A stretch of DNA of 64,000 nucleotides from DTCV01 sp964641155 (GTDB lineage: Archaea; Thermoproteota; Thermoprotei_A; Sulfolobales; NBVN01), in contig CAZXJO010000003.1 in the NCBI GenBank assembly GCA_964641155.1, positions 124,001-188,000 on the forward strand, given 5' to 3'. The notes under the pieces are model-generated. The model was not told the DNA's origin and searched no databases. It worked only from the letters and a program-made list of their open reading frames with translations. This document shows, piece after piece, positions 7,501 through 15,568 of this stretch; positions within the stretch are counted from its first letter, which is position 1; each line of letters opens with the position of its first letter. The position numbers were made by a program, and so were the translations under genes.

Positions 7501-7898
7501 CTTATCAATGGTCTGAACTTAAGTCCATAGTATATTAGTCCAGCAGGGTCCTCCGATTTTAACCTCCTTAGAACTGCCTCAACTCTCAGACCTTCATGTA
7601 ATTCAGATGGGCTCACATCCACCACTTCCCCGATGACCAAGGGTCCTTCATCCAGTCTTATCAGTGCTACGACCTTCGGCAGTGTTTCCTCACACCCTTC
7701 CATTCTGTAATAACTTATCGTGTAAGTCACTACTTCACCAAGGCCGGATGAGGGCGCTACGTTAACCTTACGAGACCCGCAATATGGACACACCAACCTT
7801 CTGGGGTATGACTTCCTACCACATTTTAAGCACTCGGTAATCCTAATTGTGTAGTAATCCGACCTCCTCCTCCAGAACTTAGGTATTGAAAGCCTCAT
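7491..7898 (-). CDS. DUF35 OB-fold/zinc-ribbon protein, mevalonate triad A
   Basis: About 135 residues from the ATG at 7898, which shares its A with the upstream thiolase stop (TGATG) and has GGAGG 7 nt before it. It has an N-terminal rubredoxin-like zinc ribbon (CLKCGRKSYPRRLVCPYCGS), then an OB fold (GEVVTYTISYYR ... PLVIGEVVDVS). In methanogens the DUF35 protein bridges acetoacetyl-CoA thiolase and HMG-CoA synthase and provides a shared CoA-binding tunnel, and the same role is expected here. It is last in the HMGCS-thiolase-DUF35 operon. Its last codons lie in repeat copy 2. Confidence 0.9.
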   Translation of the reverse strand: MRLSIPKFWRRRSDYYTIRITECLKCGRKSYPRRLVCPYCGSRKVNVAPSSGLGEVVTYTISYYRMEGCEETLPKVVALIRLDEGPLVIGEVVDVSPSELHEGLRVEAVLRRLKSEDPAGLIYYGLKFRPLIRGL

Positions 7899-9037
7899 CA
7901 CCCACACCTCCTGACAACGACCATTGCAGCATTAACATCTAAAGCCGACATGCTATGTATTAAACCCCACTCCACATCCCGCCTTATCTCACCTAATCCA
8001 TCAGTAAGGATTTTAAACACTTCTGCAACCTGGTAAACGCCCGTAGCGCCGAAGGGATGTCCCCTCGCTTTCAAACCACCACTCAAGTTGACGTTGTCTA
8101 AATCATCAATTGCTTCAGGTGCCTTACCCCTCTCAACCAGTCCCAACTCCTCCGCTACCAGGTAGCCTAGGATGCTGTAAGAATCGTGAAGTTCTACAAC
8201 TGAGTCATTCAAATCTATCCCACACTCCCTCACCAACTTACCGTACAACTGCTTAGTTGCCGGTAGTTCGAGTAAATCGTCCCTTAAGTTTAATTGGTGG
8301 GCTGTTGCCTGGTAAACCCCTCTAACCTCGACGCTCGGGTTATTACCAGCCAAACTTTCGTCATTAGTCATCAGTAACGCAGCCGCACCATCACCCACGG
8401 GGAACGAGTCAAGCAACCTTATCGGCTCGGAGAGTACTTGACTGTTAGCTACTTGCTCCTTAGTAATTGCAAATCTTAACTGCGCGTAAGGGTTTTTAAG
8501 AGCGTTATCATGCATCTTCACCGACCAACCGCTCATGTCCTCCCTCCCATACCCGTACTTCCTCATATATTGTTTCATGAGGAGAGCTACTTCATTAACT
8601 AATGCGAAATCATATATGGACTCAACCTCGTAATCAAGTAATTTCGTTAGGTGCTTGTTAAGGGTGGTCGTAGGGTATTCGCTACCCTTCTCGACACCTA
8701 TAACCAGTACAGAGGAGGCTAGGCCAGACTTAATTAACGCGTACGCATGTGATACCGCCACCAAACCACTTGACTCCCCAGTCTCAACCCTTAAGGCAGG
8801 TTTAGGCACTAACCCCAACTCCTGCATTAAAATCGTTGAGATGTCAAGTTGGTCAAGGACCGAATCGCTAAATAAGTTCGACACCACCACGTAGTCTATC
8901 TTGCCTAAGTTTTCGGGCGGTAGATTTCTGAATAACCCGCTTACAGCATCGAAAGCCATTTCCCTATACGACTTGGTGAAGTACCTACCGACCCTAACCA
9001 TGGATGCTGAGACGATATAGACCCCTTTACACACCAT
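7898..9037 (-). CDS. Thiolase-like protein without the nucleophilic Cys (triad A)
   Basis: A 379-residue archaeal thiolase/SCP-2-type protein located 2 nt downstream of HMG-CoA synthase. The conserved histidine motifs are present: ELHDSYS (His about 284) and GLKARGHPFGATG (His about 327). The nucleophile motif reads RVETGESSGLVAV, where the paralogue at 51927-53093 has KIEAACGSGGAAL, so Glu about 88 replaces the catalytic Cys. The usual C-terminal GG turn is also altered (HSMSALDVN). It is therefore probably not a normal condensing thiolase. It may be a structural subunit of the HMGCS/DUF35 complex, or work with the intact paralogue. The codon was read directly from the DNA (GAG). Confidence 0.88.
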   Translation of the reverse strand: MVCKGVYIVSASMVRVGRYFTKSYREMAFDAVSGLFRNLPPENLGKIDYVVVSNLFSDSVLDQLDISTILMQELGLVPKPALRVETGESSGLVAVSHAYALIKSGLASSVLVIGVEKGSEYPTTTLNKHLTKLLDYEVESIYDFALVNEVALLMKQYMRKYGYGREDMSGWSVKMHDNALKNPYAQLRFAITKEQVANSQVLSEPIRLLDSFPVGDGAAALLMTNDESLAGNNPSVEVRGVYQATAHQLNLRDDLLELPATKQLYGKLVRECGIDLNDSVVELHDSYSILGYLVAEELGLVERGKAPEAIDDLDNVNLSGGLKARGHPFGATGVYQVAEVFKILTDGLGEIRRDVEWGLIHSMSALDVNAAMVVVRRCG

Positions 9038-9039
9038 AA

Positions 9040-10098
9040 CTAGACCCTCTCCAACAACTTCCTATACTTCGCGTAGTTTTCGTACCCTACGTATATCTTA
9101 CTCTTCAACATATCCGATACCTTTAAAGCCTTATCGACCCTCGCCGGCAACTTCTCAGTAGTTACAATACTGAAGGAGTCACTACCAGCCCCACTACCAA
9201 AAGTTGTCAGTAAAATCCTCTGCCCGGGCCTAGCCTCCTCAAGAACTTTGGCTAGGCCCAGCAGCGCTGATGCGTTATACGTGTTGCCGATCCAAGGATT
9301 CACTAATCCAGGAAGTACTTTGTCCTTGGGAAACCCTAGCTCTGCACCGACCCTTAAGGGGAACCTACCGTTAGGTTGGTGGAACACTGCGTAGTCGAAG
9401 TCCTCAGGCCTGAGACCTAACTCCTTCATTAAACCCCTCACAGAATTAACTGTGTGGTTAAAGTACGCGGGCTCGTCAGTGAAAATCTCACCGTGTGACG
9501 GGTAAGGTGACCCGTCCCTCCTCCAGAAGTCCGGGGTGTCACTTGTGTGAGTATATGATCCCTCGAAGTAAGCAACGCCTTCATCTCTGGGACCTATGAC
9601 GTAGGCGGCAGCCCCCGAAGCTGCGGTGAGTTCTAACACATCCCCAGGATTTGCCTGGGCGGTATCAGAACCCACTACGAGCGAATACTTCAACATACCG
9701 CTGGACACCAAACCTATTGAAATCCTCATCCCCTCCCCAGCGGCCCTACATGCGAACTCCATGTCAGATGCCAACTTCTTATTAGGCAGCCCTAATGCGT
9801 CACCGATTATCGTTGCGGTAGGCTTCACTGCGTAGGGCTTGGACTCAGTCCCTACGAAGACAGCGCCTAACTCATCCACGTTAATACCTGCCCTTAGAAT
9901 GGCTGAACGGGCTGCATACCACCCCATGGTAGTAGCGTCTTCATCGATACTAGCCACTGCCTTCTCCTCGATGTTTAAAGACTTAACCAGTGATTGGTCG
10001 AAACCCCATAACCTAGCGATATCTGACGACTTGATCCTATATCTAGGGATGTAAACACCCCACCCAACAATACCTACACGCAATTCCACACCAGCCAC
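9040..10098 (-). CDS. Hydroxymethylglutaryl-CoA synthase
   Basis: 352 residues, the normal archaeal length. It condenses acetyl-CoA with acetoacetyl-CoA to HMG-CoA, the committed mevalonate-pathway precursor for isoprenoid lipids. Catalytic groups are present: Glu in GTESKP (about 85), Cys in DMEFACRAAGEGM (about 117) and His in VFHQPNGRFP (about 240). GNTYNASALLGLAKVLE and TTFGSGAGSDSF are typical of the C-terminal part. The likely start is GTG at 10098. It is first in an operon with the Cys-less thiolase and DUF35. No HMG-CoA reductase is in the window. Confidence 0.95.
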   Translation of the reverse strand: MAGVELRVGIVGWGVYIPRYRIKSSDIARLWGFDQSLVKSLNIEEKAVASIDEDATTMGWYAARSAILRAGINVDELGAVFVGTESKPYAVKPTATIIGDALGLPNKKLASDMEFACRAAGEGMRISIGLVSSGMLKYSLVVGSDTAQANPGDVLELTAASGAAAYVIGPRDEGVAYFEGSYTHTSDTPDFWRRDGSPYPSHGEIFTDEPAYFNHTVNSVRGLMKELGLRPEDFDYAVFHQPNGRFPLRVGAELGFPKDKVLPGLVNPWIGNTYNASALLGLAKVLEEARPGQRILLTTFGSGAGSDSFSIVTTEKLPARVDKALKVSDMLKSKIYVGYENYAKYRKLLERV

Positions 10099-10534
10099 TA
10101 TAACACCATTAGAAACGATAAATTTGACATTTTATAGGTAACTTTCAGCGCTAGAAGTAATTGAAACGGCAGATAGTGTTGAAGTGAGGGACTGAGCACC
10201 AAATGTGGGAGTCGTAACGGGGAAGATGAGGCGGCGGGACTGACGACGCTGGTAGGACGTAAATAGCAGCTACGACAACCCTATTGCTCCATGTAAGATT
10301 AAGCTGTGGAACGCGGTCTAGGTCGCATCCTCGATCATGTCTGCAGGGTTGAGTGCGGTTCTCAAATTAGTGTGGATCAGTGAAGGTCACGTAATACTGT
10401 CCAAACCTCCCTTCACGAAGACTGGGAGCTCTTAAATCAATAAACCTTTACGTGTCCCAACAAATTTACTTACACTACCGGCGAACATCGTTGAACACCG
10501 CACTCCGGAAAACTTTATACTCTCTCTACAAAAT
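10099..10534. other. Non-coding spacer, no gene seen
   Basis: The left 436 nt of a 519-nt gap between the HMG-CoA synthase start and the convergent 3' ends around TBP. I find no open frame with protein-like composition on either strand and no tRNA. Isolated CTGA and GATGA words occur (around 10190-10250) but not in C/D-box spacing. The right end holds the sRNA candidate described separately. Confidence 0.5.
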
Positions 10535-10540
10535 AATGTA

Positions 10541-10602
10541 GTGGATGATGAGGTGGGCAGCCTTAGAAAATATTGATGAAGACCACAACTCACTCTGATA
10601 TC
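10541..10602 (+). ncRNA. C/D-box (snoRNA-like) guide RNA candidate
   Basis: A box C (ATGATGA at 10545-10551), a box C' (TTGATGA at 10573-10579) and a box D (CTGA at 10595-10598) occur with archaeal spacing, giving about 60 nt in all. The D' box is degenerate (TTAGA near 10563-10567). Guide regions would be GGTGGGCAGCC before D' and AGACCACAACTCACT before D. A TATA-like AACTTTATAC at about 10511-10520 lies about 25-30 nt upstream. Such RNAs direct 2'-O-methylation of rRNA or tRNA through L7Ae, Nop5 and fibrillarin. It converges with the tbp 3' end. The weak D' box is the main doubt. Confidence 0.6.
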
Positions 10603-10617
10603 AGTGCTGAAAACTAA

Positions 10618-11178
10618 CTACGTAATTTCCCTAATGCATGAGATTTCCTTTAAGTTGTTGTATATGTTGTTGACAGCCCTATAGACTTCTTCCTCACTCT
10701 TAGCCCCGGTTATGACCATCTTACCGCTGCTGAATATGAGCAGAACCACCCTTGGGTCGTCCATTCTATGGATTAGCCCCGGGAACTGCTCTGGCTCATA
10801 CATGGTGTTCTTGAGGAGGTACGCTGCTTTCTCCAGGTTCACCTCAGCATTCAAATTAGCAGAAGCAACTATGTTCTGAATCTGAATTTTAGGCTTACCG
10901 ATGATTATGATGCCGTACTTAGTTAGGGTCTTTATTATTTTCTTAAACCCTCTAATCAGCTCCTGAGTACTCTTAGCACCTGTGACAACCATCTTACCGG
11001 AGTTGAATATCAGCGCCGTAAGCCTAGGCCCCTCCAACCTCATGATGAGGCCTGGGAACTCGTTCGGCTCGTACTCTATGTTGGGCACGTTTCTCCCTAT
11101 TAGGTTTAAATCCAGTCCTTGTTCGAGACTTACCGTAGCAACTATATTCTCGATCCTAATCAAGGGATTTAGCCCCAC
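10618..11178 (-). CDS. tbp: TATA-box-binding protein
   Basis: 186 residues made of two direct repeats of about 90 residues, each with the TBP signature: FPGLIMRLEGPRLTALIF with SGKMVVTGAKS, and FPGLIHRMDDPRVVLLIF with SGKMVITGAKS. It binds TATA boxes as a saddle and recruits TFB and RNA polymerase. The GTG start at 11178 sits about 26 nt from a TTTAAA box (about 11202-11209), consistent with a leaderless message. It lies 49 nt downstream of the metallophosphoesterase gene on the same strand, probably with its own promoter. Confidence 0.97.
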   Translation of the reverse strand: MGLNPLIRIENIVATVSLEQGLDLNLIGRNVPNIEYEPNEFPGLIMRLEGPRLTALIFNSGKMVVTGAKSTQELIRGFKKIIKTLTKYGIIIIGKPKIQIQNIVASANLNAEVNLEKAAYLLKNTMYEPEQFPGLIHRMDDPRVVLLIFSSGKMVITGAKSEEEVYRAVNNIYNNLKEISCIREIT

Positions 11179-11194
11179 ATCAAACCCTTTTTAA

Positions 11195-11210
11195 AGGTTT
11201 AAATAGAGTT
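11195..11210 (-). promoter_or_regulatory. TATA box for tbp
   Basis: On the minus strand TTTAAACCTTTAAAAAGG lies 17-32 nt ahead of the tbp GTG. Two overlapping TATA-like words (TTTAAA and TTTAAAAA) are present. The more distal one is at the usual about 26-nt distance for transcription starting at or near the start codon. No Shine-Dalgarno is seen in the remaining gap. Confidence 0.6.
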
Positions 11211-11227
11211 TTTAAATATGCTTATTA

Positions 11228-11980
11228 TCAGCTGAAAACGTCGTGTAAGTCTTTAAGGGTGGGTAGTTCTAAGACCCCTACCTCCTCATCCACTATTACA
11301 GGCCTTAAGGTCTCCAACATTGATTGATCCCTAAGTACGGGTGATAAGTAAGTGTGCTTATCTAGCGTCACCCTACTCCCCGTTTGATACGCCCCCACAG
11401 CCGGTAGCGTCAATAGTTGCGAACCATGCTTTGTCTCCCCGACTAAGAAGCACTGGAACCTACCGATGCTTCCTAGGGAATCACGCAACGTAATTACCGG
11501 ATGCTCATGACCTATGATTAAGTACCTAGCATTGACTTGTTCTGGTAGTTCGGTATGGCCGTGCGTGATTAGGAACTCACCGATATTTAACTGATCTACG
11601 AGTTCGAAGTTAAACTTACGGGTAAGTACTGATAGGTAGTTATCGTGATTTCCTCTAACAACTACGAACTTCTCAACCCTACTAGAAACATACCTAATTA
11701 TCTCGCTTAGCTCTATTCTCTCTATCTTACCCAACTCATTAAACTTATGTTTGAAATCACCTACCACGGCCAACACCTCAACATCAACAGTGCTAAATAC
11801 CTCATCCAAGATGTTCATCAACCTCTTCTTCTGAAAACGTGGGATGTAGATGCCTTTCTCAGCCATCTCTTCCTCGAACCCTATATGTGCGTCGGCGAGC
11901 AAAGCCATCTTATATTTCCTTAAGTAGACAGCCGGTAACTCATTAATCACGTCGACCCCGCTTATCAACTCGAAAGCCAC
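11228..11980 (-). CDS. Calcineurin-like metallophosphoesterase
   Basis: 250 residues with the full two-metal phosphoesterase signature in order: LLADAHIGFEEEM (D-x-H), VVGDFKHKF (GD), VVRGNHDNYL (GNHD), LITHGH and IIGHEHP (H ... GHxH). This archaeal family (MJ0037-like) is often encoded beside Lhr-type helicases and may act on nucleic acids or nucleotides. The substrate is unknown. The start is ATG at 11980. It lies upstream of tbp on the same strand. Confidence 0.9.
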   Translation of the reverse strand: MAFELISGVDVINELPAVYLRKYKMALLADAHIGFEEEMAEKGIYIPRFQKKRLMNILDEVFSTVDVEVLAVVGDFKHKFNELGKIERIELSEIIRYVSSRVEKFVVVRGNHDNYLSVLTRKFNFELVDQLNIGEFLITHGHTELPEQVNARYLIIGHEHPVITLRDSLGSIGRFQCFLVGETKHGSQLLTLPAVGAYQTGSRVTLDKHTYLSPVLRDQSMLETLRPVIVDEEVGVLELPTLKDLHDVFS

Positions 11981-12103
11981 TTAATACCCGAGAACTTTAC
12001 CGTATGCTAAATTTATAACTTATAAGTTTTCTGAGTACTTGATGATGAAGCTTACAAGGTATGAGGTAGTGATCTAAGAACCCGCGTCTGACTTAAGAAC
12101 CTA

Positions 12104-12850
12104 TCAGAGCCCCCCCGCGAACTCGATTATCGTGCCGTCTATGTAGCTACCGCCGCATATTAAGTACTTTATTAAATCAGCGATTTCCTCAGGCTCTGCC
12201 ACCCTTCCAAGGGGAACCGACTCCTCCACACACTTAACTAATTTAGGTGTCAGTCTCTCACTACCCACCCAACCTGGCGCCACGCCTACCACCCTAACCT
12301 TAGGGGCTAGTTCCCTAGCTAAGTATTTTGTTAGCTGTACGACCCCCGCTTTGGACACTACGTAGGGTAACGAGGGCTGCAGGCACTTATATACTCTGTG
12401 ATCCCTGATAGGAGTTAAGCATATTAGGTTCACTATGAGGCCTCCATTACCTTGAAACATTAAAGTTCCTACCTCCTTGCAAATAAGCATGGCCGAGACC
12501 AAGTTCACGTTTAATACCTTGCTGATTAAGTGGTCGTCAACATCATCTAAAGGCGTCTCATCGTAAGTTCCCGCACTGTTTATTAACACATCCACACTAC
12601 CGTATCTCGTTTTCAAGTAGTCTATGAAGTCCAACACATCACTAACCTTGCTGAAGTCACATCTAACAATATCCACATACGTCTTGGATTTTAACTTGGT
12701 GAGTAACCCATCAACAACGGTCCTGGATTTATTGTAGTGGAGTATTAGCCGAGCTCCCTCATTCCCCAATTTAACAGCGACCTCCCTCCCTATCAGGCCG
12801 CTGGCACCCAGAATAACCACTGTCTTACCTTTAACGCAGTTATCAGCCAT
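12104..12850 (-). CDS. Short-chain dehydrogenase/reductase (atypical)
   Basis: 248 residues with the SDR Rossmann fold: ILGASGLIGREVA (TGxxxGxG variant), NSAGTYDE (NNAG variant) and LPYVVSKAGVVQLTKYLA (YxxxK). The C-terminal PGWVGSER and RVAEPEEIADLIKYLICGGSYIDG are typical. The Ser of the catalytic triad is not obvious: the usual 'NxSS' strand reads VNLICLTP. Activity on a standard carbonyl substrate is therefore uncertain. The gene overlaps the upstream SIS-like gene by 8 nt, so the two are translated together and may act on the same sugar or cofactor. Confidence 0.8.
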   Translation of the reverse strand: MADNCVKGKTVVILGASGLIGREVAVKLGNEGARLILHYNKSRTVVDGLLTKLKSKTYVDIVRCDFSKVSDVLDFIDYLKTRYGSVDVLINSAGTYDETPLDDVDDHLISKVLNVNLVSAMLICKEVGTLMFQGNGGLIVNLICLTPIRDHRVYKCLQPSLPYVVSKAGVVQLTKYLARELAPKVRVVGVAPGWVGSERLTPKLVKCVEESVPLGRVAEPEEIADLIKYLICGGSYIDGTIIEFAGGL

Positions 12851-13808
12851 TTAAGCCACCAAGCATGTTTAACGCCGTTGCTAAGATCAAACCGTAAACA
12901 GGCGCTGTTAGGGGGTCTGTCCTAATCCTTAACTCACATACGTCCGCAACACCACTAAGTTTAAGACCCCTAACTTCCTTAATGGAGAACTCCTCAACAT
13001 CCGTTGAAATCAGCAATACCTTCCTCACATACCTAATGAAGTGTTTGACTGTGTTGAGCTGTATTAAGTACCGAGGCATCGATAGATTGTAACGATACGT
13101 TATGTACTCAGCCGGGCCTAACATGCTCGGAGTGTAAGTTACCATAAAAGGTTCCTTGGCGAATTCCCTGACCTCTAACAACTTGCCCACGTACACGGAA
13201 ACCAAGTCCTTCAGAACGGGTTTCAAGTTGTTTAACTCATACCACAACCTATAGCCCCTAACTCCGGACCTGTTCAAGAATTCAGCGACAGCCATACCGA
13301 TTAGCAGATGCTGCTGGAGGAGGTCGTCAGTCAAAAACAGGGTGAGCATGTCGTCACGGACCTTAGCCTTAACAGCATTTGCGAGCGGTGTGAAGCTAAC
13401 GAGCATTACCTCATATCCCGTAAGAGTTAGCTGATCCAATATTCTGACTAGTGCAGCATCCCCACCACTATTAATAATCAACACCTTACGGGCACCGACC
13501 TCACAATAGGGGGCGACGTAATAGGTAATAGCCTCAGGCTCGATAGCGTATGCGTTAATGTTAGTCAAAGACCTCAGCAAGAGGAATAGGTAATTGGTAG
13601 GTGAAACATACATGCCTGAGTAAGTTATCAGAATGTCACCTCCGCTCCTGAAGAAACTTACCAACCCATCGATATGTTCTGAAATGTCGGCACTGCAAAC
13701 AGAGTCCAAGTAATCGCTCAGGGAGGTGTTCAACATCCCCACTACATCATCAAGAGATCTACTGACGCCCACCACATAACCCTGAATAGTTAAGTTTTTA
13801 GAAAGCAA
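12843..13808 (-). CDS. SIS-domain-like protein
   Basis: A 321-residue soluble protein with two Rossmann-like halves. The first contains DILITYSGMYVSPTNYLFLLL and NAYAIEPEAITYYVAP. The second contains RKVLIINSGGDAALVRILDQL, YEVMLVSFTPLANAV and, later, KVLLISTDVEEFSIKEV. The spacing resembles the duplicated SIS (sugar isomerase) fold of GlmS-isomerase or phosphoglucose/phosphomannose-isomerase-like proteins, but I see no clear catalytic Glu/His set. Coupled by an 8-nt overlap to the downstream SDR. Family assignment by overall pattern only. Confidence 0.5.
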   Translation of the reverse strand: MLSKNLTIQGYVVGVSRSLDDVVGMLNTSLSDYLDSVCSADISEHIDGLVSFFRSGGDILITYSGMYVSPTNYLFLLLRSLTNINAYAIEPEAITYYVAPYCEVGARKVLIINSGGDAALVRILDQLTLTGYEVMLVSFTPLANAVKAKVRDDMLTLFLTDDLLQQHLLIGMAVAEFLNRSGVRGYRLWYELNNLKPVLKDLVSVYVGKLLEVREFAKEPFMVTYTPSMLGPAEYITYRYNLSMPRYLIQLNTVKHFIRYVRKVLLISTDVEEFSIKEVRGLKLSGVADVCELRIRTDPLTAPVYGLILATALNMLGGLNG

Positions 13809-13875
13809 TATAAAGGCAGGGCTAGATGTATTGACATTAAACCTTTTAGCACCAACTTGCGGTACTATTTTAGTA

Positions 13876-13960
13876 GCGGGGGTGCCCGAGCCAGGTCAAA
13901 GGGGTCGGGCTTAGGCCCCGATGGCGTAGGCCTGCGTGGGTTCGAATCCCACCCCCCGCA
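13876..13960 (+). tRNA. tRNA-Leu (anticodon TAG)
   Basis: An 85-nt type II tRNA. The acceptor stem is GCGGGGG (13876-13882) with CCCCCGC (13953-13959) and discriminator A at 13960. The anticodon stem TCGGG/CCCGA flanks the loop CTTAGGC, giving anticodon TAG at 13912-13914. The long variable arm TGGCGTAGGCCTGC identifies the leucine class, and the T arm is GTGGG-TTCGAAT-CCCAC. No intron and no encoded CCA. A TATA-like AAACCTTTTAG lies about 30 nt upstream. It reads CTA codons, and CTG by wobble. Confidence 0.96.
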
Positions 13961-14033
13961 CCTCAGCAACCTCCCTCTTATCACACATCCCTGAAAACCA
14001 TCCCACCTTCAGATGTTCCGTTCCACTCCCCAC

Positions 14034-14130
14034 TTCATGGGAGGGCCATCTGGATTAATAGATGAAACACACTCAAAGCAGACCGCCAGACGCGGTAGTA
14101 AACCATACACAGAGACAGCTTCATAACCCA
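14034..14130 (+). repeat. Dispersed intergenic repeat, copy 3 (97 nt)
   Basis: Begins TTCATGGGAGGGCC and ends CAGCTTCATAACCCA. It is identical, base for base, to copy 4 at 20254-20350. It shares the two termini and parts of the interior (GGTAGTAAAC) with copies 1, 2 and 5 but is about 35 nt shorter. After the first block a hairpin CATCT-GGATTAAT-AGATG is predicted. It lies between tRNA-Leu and the CofE-like gene, in the 426-nt gap 13809-14234; the rest of that gap shows nothing further. Confidence 0.9.
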
Positions 14131-14234
14131 ACCCTACGCGAGTCCCAAGTGTAGAGTGGGTAACGGAGTTTCTGTGAAAGGATTTAAAGATTTTAATTCC
14201 TTCTAAGAGTTGGTGCGGTAGGGGGAATGGACTC

Positions 14235-15419
14235 TTGACGTGCTTCCCTAACTATCTAGGTGTTAAAGCGTTCGGGGTTAAGATGGGGGTGGTGTTACCG
14301 GGAGACGATATCGTTGAAGAGGTGTATAAAGTTGTTGAGCGATGTCATAGGGATGGCTTACTGGATGACGGTGATATAATTTGCATTAAAGAGAATATTG
14401 TGGCTAGGGCCCAAAACAACATAGTCTCAAAGGAGGAGATAAGTGAGGATTTAAAGGAGAAGCTGGGCTTGAGTGAGGGCAGTACCCTAGGTGTGTTGTA
14501 CCCAATAGCCAGCAGGAATAGGTTTGCACCAATCTTAGAGAGTTTTGCTAGGGCGGTCCGTCCTGGGAAAGTTGTGGTGCAATTCTCATATCCAAGGGAC
14601 TGCGTGGGGAATCAGTTAGTTCCTGAAGACCTCGACGAGTTATTGAACAGGGACGTCCACACTGACGAAATAAGATATGAAGAACTTATGAGACTTGATT
14701 TCCGACACCCAGCGACGGGCATTAACTACATCAAACTCTATAGCTCAATCATAGAGAAAGAAGGTGCTAAACCATGCATATTCCTTTCCAACAACCCTAG
14801 GAAGATCTTAGACTACAACCCCGACGGTGTGGTGGTCTCATGCATCCATGAAAGGAATAAGGTGTTGCAGAAATTAAGGAAGGTTTACGGAAACGTAATC
14901 ACGTTACAGGATATATGCAACGACCCAAGGAAGCGTGCCTGGTCTGAGTGGGGCCTGCTAGGCTCAAACGTGTACTCAAATGAGTCAATAAAGCTGGCAC
15001 CTAGGGAGGCCCCCGAAATAGCCAAGAAGATTCAGAAAAGAGTTCTGGAAGGGACGGGTAAGAGGGTAGAGGTGATGATATATGGTGACGGGGCATATTT
15101 AGACCCGACCACCATGATATACGAGCTTGCCGACCCAACATGCTCCTTCGGACATACTGAAGGCCTCCTCAGAAGACGGGAAGGAGTCAAATACAAATAC
15201 CTCGTAGGAGTTCTAAGCACTATGGGTAAAACAAGAGAGGAAATAGAGAAGATAATAGAAGAGGAGAAAAGAAAAACGTATGAAATAGACAACTACCTCA
15301 TGGAAGGCACAACGCCTAGGAGACTAAGCGACGTTGTGGCAACACTTGCAGACCTCATAAGTGGCTCGGCAGATGCCGGCACCCCAGTAGTCATAGTGAA
15401 AGGAATTTTCAAGGGTTGA
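14235..15419 (+). CDS. CofE-like (F420-0:gamma-glutamyl ligase family) protein
   Basis: 394 residues. The N-terminal half (LPGDDIVEEVYKVVERC, DGDIICIKENIVARAQ, LGVLYPIASRNRFAPIL) and the later GKRVEVMIYGDGAYLDPTTMIYELADP follow the archaeal family annotated as coenzyme F420-0:L-glutamate ligase-like. It is longer than CofE proper (about 250), and crenarchaea that lack F420 carry it too, so the substrate is probably another small acceptor of glutamate. Whether F420 exists in this organism cannot be judged from the window. The start at 14235 (ACTCTTGACG context) is the least certain part, and an ATG at 14283 is possible. It is alone on its strand after repeat copy 3. Confidence 0.65.
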   Translation: MTCFPNYLGVKAFGVKMGVVLPGDDIVEEVYKVVERCHRDGLLDDGDIICIKENIVARAQNNIVSKEEISEDLKEKLGLSEGSTLGVLYPIASRNRFAPILESFARAVRPGKVVVQFSYPRDCVGNQLVPEDLDELLNRDVHTDEIRYEELMRLDFRHPATGINYIKLYSSIIEKEGAKPCIFLSNNPRKILDYNPDGVVVSCIHERNKVLQKLRKVYGNVITLQDICNDPRKRAWSEWGLLGSNVYSNESIKLAPREAPEIAKKIQKRVLEGTGKRVEVMIYGDGAYLDPTTMIYELADPTCSFGHTEGLLRRREGVKYKYLVGVLSTMGKTREEIEKIIEEEKRKTYEIDNYLMEGTTPRRLSDVVATLADLISGSADAGTPVVIVKGIFKG

Positions 15420-15568
15420 GGATCAATCGTTCAAACACTGTTGAAATGAACCGATACCGCTTGTAAAAGGTGAAAACACCGATTGTGTTGTTACTTAAAC
15501 AACGCCAATAACCATCCATGGGAAGTTAATCTTATCTTATTCACTAGCTATAGTTTTAAATAGCGAGG

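Noticed and set aside
7898..9037. Cys-to-Glu change as a simple sequencing error
   Set aside because: The whole segment around it differs from active thiolases (ETGESSG), and the C-terminal GG turn is also altered, so a single-base error cannot explain it.
10170..10260. A second C/D-box RNA in the spacer left of the sRNA
   Set aside because: CTGA and GATGA words are present, but the D'-C' spacing (about 28 nt) is far too long for archaeal guides.
15420..15568. Replication origin next to cdc6
   Set aside because: Archaeal origins often flank cdc6, but I found no set of ORB/mini-ORB repeats or a clear AT-rich unwinding element. Single words such as GTTGAAATGAAC are not enough.
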